Source: Lachnospiraceae bacterium
GTDB taxonomy: Bacteria > Bacillota > Clostridia > Lachnospirales > Lachnospiraceae
Direction of reading: 5' to 3'
Assembly (NCBI GenBank): GCA_017542245.1
Contig: JAFXXN010000003.1
Coordinates: forward strand, 30,643 to 94,642
Length of the DNA: 64,000 nt
A model generated the notes under the pieces. The model was given only the letters and a program-made list of their open reading frames with translations. It was not told where the DNA came from and searched no databases. Positions within the stretch are counted from its first letter, which is position 1. Every line of letters starts with the position of its first letter. This document shows positions 1-7,393 of this stretch, one piece after another. A program made the translations under genes and the position numbers.

Positions 1-155
1 CTTTCTTCATCCTCTCCGTCACTATGTTGTTCTTCAAACTTTTTTTCCAGATTTTCTTCATAAAGGCGTCTGAAATTTTCCGCCTTTTCGTTCATATCAA
101 GTTTTTTTACAGGTTCATCGTAGCTTATCGAATATGCTTTTATAACATTAGACAA
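1..155 (-). CDS. fliH: Flagellar assembly protein FliH, N-terminal fragment
   Basis: Only the first 51 codons lie in the window; the gene runs off the left edge. The frame reads MSNVIKAYSISYDEP and then a charged, probably helical stretch rich in Glu and Lys, as in FliH N-termini. FliH binds the export ATPase FliI and links it to the rotor in the flagellar type III export machine. The likely start is a TTG at 153-155 that lies inside the last codons of fliG, giving an 8-nt overlap and suggesting translational coupling. No ATG is available in this frame at this position. Assignment rests on the short N-terminal sequence and on its place directly after fliG. Confidence 0.75.
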   Translation of the reverse strand, partial: MSNVIKAYSISYDEPVKKLDMNEKAENFRRLYEENLEKKFEEQHSDGEDEE

Positions 156-1167
156 CTATATCGTCACCTCCGCCACGTGAAATAATGATCTCGCCCGAAT
201 CCTCAAGTTTTCTGATAATATTTACTATCTTCTGCTGAGCTTCTTCAACATCCTTCATACGTACGGGTCCCATATATTCCATATCTTCCTTGATCATGAC
301 CGCAAGACGCTTTGACAGGTTCCTGAATATAGCATCCTGAACCTGTTCATTTGTAGCTTTCATAGCTATAGCAAGTTCACCGTTATCAACCTCACGGAGT
401 ACTCTCTGGATGGACTTATCATCAAGCAGCAGAATATCTTCGAACACAAACATCTTCTTTCTGATCTCATCAGTGAGTTCAGGTTCTTCGATTTCAAGGG
501 TTTCAAGAATATGCTTTTCTGTAGCACGGTCAACAGAATTAAGTATCTCAACGATTGAATCAACGCCGCCGGCGATAGTATAATCCTGGTTAACAAGTGA
601 TGAAAGCTTCTTTTCAAGCACTGCCTCAACCTCCTGAATAACATCCGGTGAAGTTCTGTCCATCATAGCTATACGTTTTGCAACATCTGCCTGTTTCTCG
701 GGAGGCAGGGCACTGATGATCTGAGCTGCCTGTGCCGAAGGCAGATAGCTTAAAATGAGCGCAATGGTCTGCGGATGCTCGTCCTGTATAAAGTTAAGCA
801 GCTGAGTAGCATCTGTTTTTCTGATAAATTCGAACGGACGTACCTGCAAAGATGCCGTAAGTCTTCCGATAACCTCTGAAGCCCTTTCTGCACCGAGGGC
901 ATTATCCAAAAGCTCCTTTGCATATCCGATTCCGCCCTCAGCGATATACTGCTGTGCAAGACAAAGTTCATAAAACTCATCAAGCACATCATCTTTTACC
1001 TGTTGAGAAACACTCTTGGTATTCGCTATTTCCAAAGTAAGAGCTTCTATTTCTTCATCCTTTAAATGTTTAAAAAGCTTTGAGGCCTTCTCCGGTCCCA
1101 ATGCGATCATAAGAATCGCCGCCTTTTGAAGACCATTGTAATCAACAAGACTCGGCTTTCCTGCCAT
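148..1167 (-). CDS. fliG: Flagellar motor switch protein FliG
   Basis: The 339-residue protein has normal FliG length. FliG is the rotor protein of the flagellar C-ring: its N-terminal domain holds FliF, its middle domain contacts FliM and its C-terminal domain meets the stator. The middle-domain EHPQTIALIL motif is near residue 129, and the C-terminal torque helix (around LDDKSIQRVLREVDNGEL) keeps its alternating charged residues. The start is preceded by GGGAGG at good spacing. It lies 26 bp after fliF and overlaps fliH by 8 nt, within the flgB-flgC-fliE-fliF-fliG-fliH operon. Confidence 0.97.
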   Translation of the reverse strand: MAGKPSLVDYNGLQKAAILMIALGPEKASKLFKHLKDEEIEALTLEIANTKSVSQQVKDDVLDEFYELCLAQQYIAEGGIGYAKELLDNALGAERASEVIGRLTASLQVRPFEFIRKTDATQLLNFIQDEHPQTIALILSYLPSAQAAQIISALPPEKQADVAKRIAMMDRTSPDVIQEVEAVLEKKLSSLVNQDYTIAGGVDSIVEILNSVDRATEKHILETLEIEEPELTDEIRKKMFVFEDILLLDDKSIQRVLREVDNGELAIAMKATNEQVQDAIFRNLSKRLAVMIKEDMEYMGPVRMKDVEEAQQKIVNIIRKLEDSGEIIISRGGGDDIVV

Positions 1168-1193
1168 ATCATCCTCCCTGATGAGTTAATACT

Positions 1194-2801
1194 TTATTCC
1201 CATCCATCATCATTCAGCCAGTTTCTGAGCAACGCAGCAACGGCCTCGGCATTCTCATCTATATATTTTTCTATCATTTTTCTGGTCTCTGATTTATCAC
1301 CAAACTCAATATCCTCCAGGGACTGATTTTCTCTGGTAGTTGCAAGCAGTCTCTCAACAGAAAGCTCGGGTTCCGTTTCCACAACCTCCTGAGGCTTCAT
1401 TGCCCTGAATACTACAAACAGTAGCAGACCTACGATCAGTGCTGCAAGCAGTATCTCAAGAATAAGAGAATAGTTTAAGCCCTCTTCTACAGGTTTAGCC
1501 AGATAGAAAGGTTCTGTATACGCCGTAATCGAAATATTCTGGACAGCTATACCACTGGCATCTGAGAAAAGCTGCTTAATATCGTCGCTTACCTCCATAG
1601 GAGTTATATCCGTATGAGTATTGGCATAATTCTCAAATGTAGTATCTTCAAGCAACCCATCTGCTTCAAGCTGTTCTTCCGTTATCTGTACCGGTTTTCT
1701 TAAAGTGATAGCAAGACTTGATGTCTCATGATTGATAAAAGGCATGTTTCTTATCGTCTGGGTCACACGCTCACTCGGCTTATATTTATAAGTCTCCTCA
1801 CTGTAAGTACTGTTCCCGCTGCCCGATGTCTGATAATAATAATCAGTCTCGTCATTAGAATCGGTTCCCGGAATATCGCCCGAAACTCCGGTATTTTCAG
1901 AATTAATCTTTGTATAGGAATCATAAAGTCCCTGCTCAAGACCTTCTGCGGCAAGGTATTCAGTAAACATGATCGATGTCTTTTCCATGTTCACATCAAG
2001 ATTCGGAACAACTTCCGCATATGAATATCCATTTATGGTAGCGAGTTCAATAAGCTTATCCTTATACCATTTTTCAACCGTCTGCTGATAGGTCAAAGAG
2101 TTTTCCATCTCATATGTATCGCTGTCGGAACTCTCCCGCCCAAAAAGAAGCCTTCCGTGCTGGTCAATGACTTTTATCTTGTCGGTCGTACTGTTCCCGA
2201 TGGCATAAGCTACAGCTGTCGCAATTGTGCTCGGAGTATTCTTAATGTCAAACTTGTCATTTACCGTCAGCATGACACTTGCTCCGATCTCCCGCTGTTC
2301 CTTAAGGATAGATCTTGAATTGTCAGAAGGATAATAAATTACAGTCGCACTGTCTACCCCGTCAAACTTCGAAAGACGCACATTAAGTTCGCTTTGAATA
2401 TACAGATGTCCGTTTCGCTCTTTGTCACCGGAAGTTGTACTTAAATCCGTATTCAGCAGATCGGCAAGCGTAAATCTATTCTCTGACATGATGCTGCTGT
2501 CCGCAAGCGCCAGAACCGCTTCCTGTTTCTGCTTAGCATTAACCTCAACGGTAACATTATCCGAATTAAGCCTGTTTTCTATGGCATTCTCTGTAAGTAC
2601 GGTCATTGCAGATTTAGCCGTAGCAGTATTTTCAAATGTCAACAGCTTCTCGTACTCGGTCCTGTTTAAAATGACGATCAAAATAATTAAGGCCAATACA
2701 ACTACAGCCAACGTACTGATTATGATGGCTCGCTGTTTGACCGTATATTTTTTCCATATTTCCTGTAATTTTTTCGGTATCTGCTTCAATCTTTCAAGCA
2801 T
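1194..2801 (-). CDS. fliF: Flagellar MS-ring protein FliF
   Basis: This 535-residue membrane protein builds the MS ring, the base on which rotor and export gate assemble. An N-terminal membrane segment (about residues 25-46) is followed by the YscJ/FliF ring-building region, a polar and Ser/Tyr/Gly-rich stretch near the middle, and a second membrane segment (about 443-466). The cytoplasmic tail ends in an acidic, Trp-containing segment (NWLNDDGWE), the kind of tail that binds the FliG N-terminal domain. It follows fliE by 34 bp and precedes fliG by 26 bp. Confidence 0.96.
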   Translation of the reverse strand: MLERLKQIPKKLQEIWKKYTVKQRAIIISTLAVVVLALIILIVILNRTEYEKLLTFENTATAKSAMTVLTENAIENRLNSDNVTVEVNAKQKQEAVLALADSSIMSENRFTLADLLNTDLSTTSGDKERNGHLYIQSELNVRLSKFDGVDSATVIYYPSDNSRSILKEQREIGASVMLTVNDKFDIKNTPSTIATAVAYAIGNSTTDKIKVIDQHGRLLFGRESSDSDTYEMENSLTYQQTVEKWYKDKLIELATINGYSYAEVVPNLDVNMEKTSIMFTEYLAAEGLEQGLYDSYTKINSENTGVSGDIPGTDSNDETDYYYQTSGSGNSTYSEETYKYKPSERVTQTIRNMPFINHETSSLAITLRKPVQITEEQLEADGLLEDTTFENYANTHTDITPMEVSDDIKQLFSDASGIAVQNISITAYTEPFYLAKPVEEGLNYSLILEILLAALIVGLLLFVVFRAMKPQEVVETEPELSVERLLATTRENQSLEDIEFGDKSETRKMIEKYIDENAEAVAALLRNWLNDDGWE

Positions 2802-2835
2802 TTATCATCACCCTTTTCATAGTCTTAAACAAATT

Positions 2836-3198
2836 TTAGAACTGCATCTGCATAATTTCCCTGTATGCATCGATCACTGCATTTCTTACAGCTACGGTAT
2901 ACTGCAATGAAACATTTGCCTTCATCTGTGCAACCTGTAACTCATGAGTACTGTTAGTAACACCCATGGCATATGCAAGCTCTGCTTCTGCAGCTTCATT
3001 TGAATATCTGTTTGTCTCCGATATCATATCCATGGCCGACTGAAGCAAGGAATCAAAAGAAGCGGTTTTCCCTTTGCCCTTAAGTTCGCTCGGAGAATAA
3101 AGCTGAAATTCATCAAGCTTGTTCGCCTTTACAGGCTTTGATGTCCCGTTAAGGCTAAGTGCTTCAAGCCCGTTTATACCCAAAACCATGCTGTCCAT
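2836..3198 (-). CDS. fliE: Flagellar hook-basal body protein FliE
   Basis: The 120-residue protein ends in the typical FliE C-terminus (VSLQYTVAVRNAVIDAYREI, then MQMQF). FliE is the adaptor between the MS ring and the proximal rod and is among the first substrates of the export system. The C-terminal two thirds is helical and the first 50 residues are low complexity, as is usual. It sits between flgC and fliF in the standard order, with 43 bp to flgC. Confidence 0.95.
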   Translation of the reverse strand: MDSMVLGINGLEALSLNGTSKPVKANKLDEFQLYSPSELKGKGKTASFDSLLQSAMDMISETNRYSNEAAEAELAYAMGVTNSTHELQVAQMKANVSLQYTVAVRNAVIDAYREIMQMQF

Positions 3199-3241
3199 AT
3201 TATTCCTCCGTATTTATCACAAAACCTGTTATTTGTTATTA

Positions 3242-3694
3242 TCAGGTACCTACCTCAAGTCCTTTAAGAAGCATATTCTTTGTAGCATTAAACGCAGTTA
3301 CATTTGCCTCATATGAACGAGTGGCATCTATAAGGTTTGTCATTTCCGTAACAGTATCTACATTAGGATAAGTAACATATCCTTCTTCATCAGCATCCGG
3401 ATGTGTAGGATCATAAACCTTCTTTAATGCAGTTACGTGATCTTCGGCTATGGCAGTCACCTTGACACCGTTACCGTTGATAGCCGTATCACGTCTTGCC
3501 TGCTGCATGGCAAGCGCTGCTCCGAACGCCTCATGATTCTTCTCTGCAAAAACCACTGTTTTCCTTCGGTATACATTACCGTTCTCATCACGTGTTGTAT
3601 CAATATTTGCCAGATTCTGCGCTATAGTATCCATACGCATGGTCTGGGCAGTCATGCCGCTGGCGCTTATATTCATACCATTAAAAATAGCCAT
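3242..3694 (-). CDS. flgC: Flagellar basal-body rod protein FlgC
   Basis: This 150-residue protein is the proximal rod component FlgC. The N-terminal rod motif is clear (SASGMTAQTMRMDTIAQNLA, then NIDTT), as is the C-terminal helix NLIDATRSYEANVTAFNATK. Both ends pair as helices in the assembled rod. A strong AAGGAGG precedes the ATG. The gap to flgB is 80 bp and holds a hairpin repeat (3715-3761), which is odd inside an otherwise tightly packed operon. Confidence 0.97.
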   Translation of the reverse strand: MAIFNGMNISASGMTAQTMRMDTIAQNLANIDTTRDENGNVYRRKTVVFAEKNHEAFGAALAMQQARRDTAINGNGVKVTAIAEDHVTALKKVYDPTHPDADEEGYVTYPNVDTVTEMTNLIDATRSYEANVTAFNATKNMLLKGLEVGT

Positions 3695-3774
3695 AACCTT
3701 CCTCCTTCTAACCGGTCAATATCACCTCGAAAACGCCTTATGCGTTTCCTCGGTAACAAAACAATCGTATACTA

Positions 3775-4176
3775 TCATGACTTCGAAAGAACTGACTTAA
3801 TCCTGCTGAACTCCTGTGACATGGAATTAAGCAGGGTATAATATCTTATCTGATTCTCAGCCAGGTTTGCATTTTCCGTATTTATGTCAACATTGTTTCC
3901 GTCAAGCCTGTAGGAAAGCTCCGACTGATCGGTATATACTCTCGTTCCCAATCTGTCAAGATCGACATTTGCCACTCTCTTGTTAAGGTCGCCGCCGTCT
4001 ATACCGTCCTTCATGATCTCTCTTCTCAGATATCCTTCAAACTTAATATCTTTTCTCTTGTATCCGGGTGTACTGACATTCGCAATATTGTTAGCTATAA
4101 CCTCGTTCCGTTTCCAGCTCGCGTCTGCAGCCTTATTAAGAACATTTACATAATTAAACGCATTTGACCCAATCAT
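3775..4176 (-). CDS. flgB: Flagellar basal-body rod protein FlgB
   Basis: The proximal rod protein FlgB reads 133 residues from the chosen ATG at 4174-4176, which has GGAGG five to six bases upstream. A longer reading frame back to 4248 exists, but its extra 24 residues (Cys/Arg-rich) are unlike FlgB and lack a ribosome site. The rod signature IANNIANVSTPGYKRKDI is intact, and the C-terminus RYYTLLNSMSQEFSRIKSVL is family-typical. This is the first gene of the flagellar operon, under the promoter at 4261-4288. Confidence 0.95.
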   Translation of the reverse strand: MIGSNAFNYVNVLNKAADASWKRNEVIANNIANVSTPGYKRKDIKFEGYLRREIMKDGIDGGDLNKRVANVDLDRLGTRVYTDQSELSYRLDGNNVDINTENANLAENQIRYYTLLNSMSQEFSRIKSVLSKS

Positions 4177-4260
4177 AAAAAACCTCCAACCGCATGTGTT
4201 TTTTCTCCTCCGGCAGATTTCGTTTCCTTTCTTCAGAGCAAAAAACAACCTTAATATTTA

Positions 4261-4288
4261 ATTATAATGAATTACTGCAAAAACACAA
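4261..4288 (-). promoter_or_regulatory. Sigma-A type promoter of the flgB operon
   Basis: On the minus strand TTGTGT (4283-4288) is followed after 16 bp by TATAAT (4261-4266), about 85 bp upstream of the flgB start. The perfect -10 supports housekeeping-sigma transcription of the basal-body operon, although read-through from codY cannot be excluded. Confidence 0.6.
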
Positions 4289-4363
4289 GTAAAACTTTAT
4301 ATTTTCGCTATAAAGCACTCCAAAAAGCAACTCGATTTGGTACAATAAATCTTGTAAAAAAGC

Positions 4364-4394
4364 AAAAAAGGATTTTGCGTGCAAAATCCCTTTT
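4364..4394 (-). terminator. Intrinsic terminator after codY
   Basis: On the minus strand an AAAAGGGATTTTGC arm pairs with a GCAAAATCCTTTTTT arm around a tiny loop, running into T-rich sequence. It begins about 20 bp after the codY stop and separates codY from the flagellar operon. Confidence 0.75.
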
Positions 4395-4414
4395 AAACAA
4401 TCAATCCCTTAGAC

Positions 4415-5182
4415 TTATTTGGTTTTCTCCAGTTCCTCGAAAACAACGTCATTCAGGACCTTGATATAGGTGCCCTTCATACCTGAAGACCTTGATTCGA
4501 TAACACCGGCACTTTCAAATTTTCTGAGAGCATTGACGATAACAGATCTGGTAATACCTACACTGTCGGCTATACGGCTGGCAACAAGTATTCCTTCATT
4601 GCCGCCGAGTTCTCTGAAGATATGCTTAATAGCGTCCAATTCCGAAAACGAAAGTGTGCTGATAGCGGATCTGACAATAGCAACTTTTCTGCTCTCCTCT
4701 GCACTTTCCTCATTAACGGAACGCATCATCTCAAGACCTACTACAGTAGTTCCGTATTCACTTAAGATTATATCGTCAATATTAAACTGAGCATGTTTTC
4801 TGTACTGAAACAGTGTTCCCAGTCTCTCACCTGCGATATCGATAGGAGTTATAAGTGCAACATAAGAACTGATATCCGGAAGTTCAAATCCGAGAGTTTC
4901 CAAATTGACATTTTCTTTAGTCGAGAGAATATTTAAAAGACGCTCGTTAAGATCAACATCAATGTGGTCACCTATCTCATTCATTATCAGTTCATTGATA
5001 GGCTCAACATCCTCCTTATTAGTGATGCCCAATACCTTTCCCTTCTTGCTTATAACAAGTATATTGGCATCCAGTATATCGCTTAAAACCTGGCATATAT
5101 CGTTAAATACGACCTTATGTGAATTATTATTATGCAGAAGCTTATTGATTTTTCTCGTCTTATCAAGTAATTGAACGCTCAT
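4415..5182 (-). CDS. codY: GTP/branched-chain amino acid-sensing global repressor CodY
   Basis: This 255-residue protein is full-length CodY. The N-terminal GAF domain (about 1-155) binds branched-chain amino acids, and the C-terminal winged helix-turn-helix binds DNA; the recognition segment SRIADSVGITRSVIVNALRK and the wing SRSSGMKGTYIKVLN are intact. CodY represses nutrient-scavenging, motility and metabolic genes when GTP and branched-chain amino acids are plentiful. Here it lies just upstream of the flagellar operon, an arrangement common in Lachnospiraceae and a plausible link between nutrition and motility. Its promoter carries CodY-box-like sites, so autoregulation is likely. Confidence 0.97.
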   Translation of the reverse strand: MSVQLLDKTRKINKLLHNNNSHKVVFNDICQVLSDILDANILVISKKGKVLGITNKEDVEPINELIMNEIGDHIDVDLNERLLNILSTKENVNLETLGFELPDISSYVALITPIDIAGERLGTLFQYRKHAQFNIDDIILSEYGTTVVGLEMMRSVNEESAEESRKVAIVRSAISTLSFSELDAIKHIFRELGGNEGILVASRIADSVGITRSVIVNALRKFESAGVIESRSSGMKGTYIKVLNDVVFEELEKTK

Positions 5183-5219
5183 ATAATACCCCCGTCTAGA
5201 AGTTATAATTCCATTTATA

Positions 5220-5248
5220 AGAATATCACATATTTTTCAAAAAATCAA
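5220..5248 (-). promoter_or_regulatory. codY promoter
   Basis: On the minus strand TTGATT (5243-5248), a 17-bp spacer and TATTCT (5220-5225) form a good sigma-A promoter 38 bp before the codY start. A GGGGG ribosome site precedes the ATG. Confidence 0.65.
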
Positions 5249-5266
5249 TAGAATTTTCTAAAAATT
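5232..5266. promoter_or_regulatory. Two CodY-box-like operators in the codY promoter
   Basis: The sequence AATTTTCTAAAAATT at 5252-5266 matches the published CodY box AATTTTCWGAAAATT at 14 of 15 positions. A second site, ATTTTTCAAAAAATC at 5232-5246, matches 12 of 15 and covers the spacer and -35 region of the codY promoter. Placement over the promoter fits autorepression. Matches are counted by eye; AT-rich DNA can give weak matches by chance. Confidence 0.6.
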
Positions 5267-5333
5267 TAAACATTTTTCTGACAGGGTATCAAATTATCGA
5301 TAAACTCAATTTTTACTGATATATTCAGACTTA

Positions 5334-7313
5334 TCATTCCGGTTTCTGCCATGACATATAGTCACAGTCAGGATGATTTGCACAACCGAAAAATCTTCTT
5401 CCCTTACGGCTCTTCATGATAACTATCTCTCCGCCGCATTTAGGACATTTATACTCTGTTTTTTCAGTATACGACTTAGTATTTCTGCATTCTGGGAATC
5501 CCGGGCAGGCCAGGAATTTTCCGTGAGGTCCGTATTTAATCACCATGTGCCGTCCGCACTGCTCACATACTATATCGGTCTCTTCATCGGAAATCTTAAC
5601 CTTTTCCAGCTTTTTTTCTGCCTCATCGACAGCTGTTATGAGATCGGGATAGAAATTCCTTATTATGGATTTCCAGTCAAAGTCTCCCGTTTCCACACTG
5701 TCAAGCGTATCCTCCATAAGAGCGGTGAACTCAGTATCCACTATTTCAGGGAACGAAGTGACCATAATATCATTGACAGCTTCTCCAAGTTCAGTCGCAT
5801 AGAGGTTTTTCTTTTCTTTTAATATGTAATTTCTCGCAAGAATTGTCGTTATAGTAGGTGCATATGTACTAGGTCTTCCAATTCTTAATTCCTCAAGAGT
5901 TTTTACAAGCGAAGCTTCTGTAAAATGTGCGGGGGGCTGGGTAAAATGCTGTTCTTTATCAATTTTCCCGATAATAAATTCATCACCCTCGGAAATTTTT
6001 GAAAGATCACCGTCGTTTTCTGTCAATTTATCTTCTTCGGTAGAATAAACAGACATAAATCCGTTAAAAACAAGCCTCGAAGAAGCGCTTGTAAAAATCA
6101 GGCCGTTTGCATCAAAGGATGCCTTTATGGTTTTGTAAACAGCACTTTCCATACGGCTTGCAACAAAACGTTTCCAGATCAGCTGATAAAGTTTATACAA
6201 ATCCCTTGAAAGAGATTTCTTTATTGTATCAAGAGGAATATCTATATATGACGGTCTTATAGCCTCATGTGCATCCTGTATCTTTTTTCCGGTACCCTTG
6301 TTTACATCAGCTGTAGTCACAAACTCTTTTCCGTATGCTTCCTCTATATATTTTCTGACATTTGCATCTGCCTCTGCAGATACCCTTATGGAATCGGTAC
6401 GGAGATATGTGATCAGACCGATCGTTCCATGTCCTTCAACTTCAACACCTTCATATAAAGACTGCGCAAGCTGCATTGTTTTCTTTGTGGAAAAGTTCAG
6501 GACCTTTGAAGCTTCCTGCTGCAGAGTACTTGTAGTAAAAGGAAGCGGAGCCTTTCTGTGCTTTTCCGTCTCCTTAACCTCAACGCATTTCATCTTCTTA
6601 TTGGCCTGCGCAATATATTTATCCGTTTCGCTTTCCGAAGAAGGGACGATTTTTTTGTCCGCCGTTCCGTAAAAATGTGCCGGAATATCCTTAATTCCTG
6701 CGTTCTTTTTATCTTTCGGATTAAGCTGTGCGTCTATACTCCAGTATTCGACGGGTTTAAAATCATTTATTTCTTTCTCTCTTTCGCATATCAGACGAAG
6801 AGCTACCGATTGTACTCTTCCGGCACTCAATCCGCTTTTAATCTTCTGCCATAAAAGAGGACTTATTTTATATCCGACAATCCTGTCCAAAACACGTCTT
6901 GCCTGCTGAGCATCCACAAGTCCCATATCAATCCTTCTGGGATTCTTGATAGAATTTTTTATCGCATTTTTTGTTATTTCATTAAAAGTAATACGATCGG
7001 CTGAATTTTCATCAAGCTTCAAAAGTTTCTGAAGATGCCAGGATATAGCCTCTCCCTCACGGTCCGGGTCGGTTGCAAGATATATCTTATCCGCTTTCTT
7101 TGCAGCCTTTCTGAGCTCTGAAAGAATTTCTCCCTTACCTCTTATAGTAATGTATTTAGGTTCAAAATCGTCTTCCGGAGATACTCCCATCTGACTTTTG
7201 GGGAGGTCTCTTACATGCCCCTGTGATGCTATAACATCGTAACCTGACCCTAAAAATTTTTTAATTGTCTTCGCCTTAGCGGGCGATTCCACTATAACTA
7301 AGTTTTTAGCCAT
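5334..7313 (-). CDS. topA: DNA topoisomerase I
   Basis: This 659-residue type IA topoisomerase relaxes negatively supercoiled DNA. The Toprim domain is at the N-terminus (IVESPAKAKTIKKFLG; metal site ATDPDREGEAISWH near residue 90). The active tyrosine lies in ITYLRTDSIRVS, about residue 300. Two C-terminal four-cysteine zinc ribbons are visible: CEQCG...CPGFPEC and CPKCG...CANHPDC. Length is close to that of other Firmicute TopA. It has its own promoter and stands next to codY, as in related clostridia. Confidence 0.98.
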   Translation of the reverse strand: MAKNLVIVESPAKAKTIKKFLGSGYDVIASQGHVRDLPKSQMGVSPEDDFEPKYITIRGKGEILSELRKAAKKADKIYLATDPDREGEAISWHLQKLLKLDENSADRITFNEITKNAIKNSIKNPRRIDMGLVDAQQARRVLDRIVGYKISPLLWQKIKSGLSAGRVQSVALRLICEREKEINDFKPVEYWSIDAQLNPKDKKNAGIKDIPAHFYGTADKKIVPSSESETDKYIAQANKKMKCVEVKETEKHRKAPLPFTTSTLQQEASKVLNFSTKKTMQLAQSLYEGVEVEGHGTIGLITYLRTDSIRVSAEADANVRKYIEEAYGKEFVTTADVNKGTGKKIQDAHEAIRPSYIDIPLDTIKKSLSRDLYKLYQLIWKRFVASRMESAVYKTIKASFDANGLIFTSASSRLVFNGFMSVYSTEEDKLTENDGDLSKISEGDEFIIGKIDKEQHFTQPPAHFTEASLVKTLEELRIGRPSTYAPTITTILARNYILKEKKNLYATELGEAVNDIMVTSFPEIVDTEFTALMEDTLDSVETGDFDWKSIIRNFYPDLITAVDEAEKKLEKVKISDEETDIVCEQCGRHMVIKYGPHGKFLACPGFPECRNTKSYTEKTEYKCPKCGGEIVIMKSRKGRRFFGCANHPDCDYMSWQKPE

Positions 7314-7347
7314 TCTTCTTCCCCTTTAATTTTATCAAACGAAACAT

Positions 7348-7376
7348 AGCATATACCTTTTTTTCGATAAAATCAA
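7348..7376 (-). promoter_or_regulatory. topA promoter
   Basis: On the minus strand TTGATT (7371-7376), a 17-bp spacer and TATGCT (7348-7353), about 35 bp upstream of the topA ATG, which is preceded by AAAGGGG. Confidence 0.6.
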
Positions 7377-7393
7377 GCACTAAATAAAAAAAC

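Noticed and set aside
4177-4248. N-terminal extension of FlgB
   Set aside because: The extra 24 residues are unlike FlgB and no ribosome site precedes them, whereas GGAGG precedes the inner ATG.
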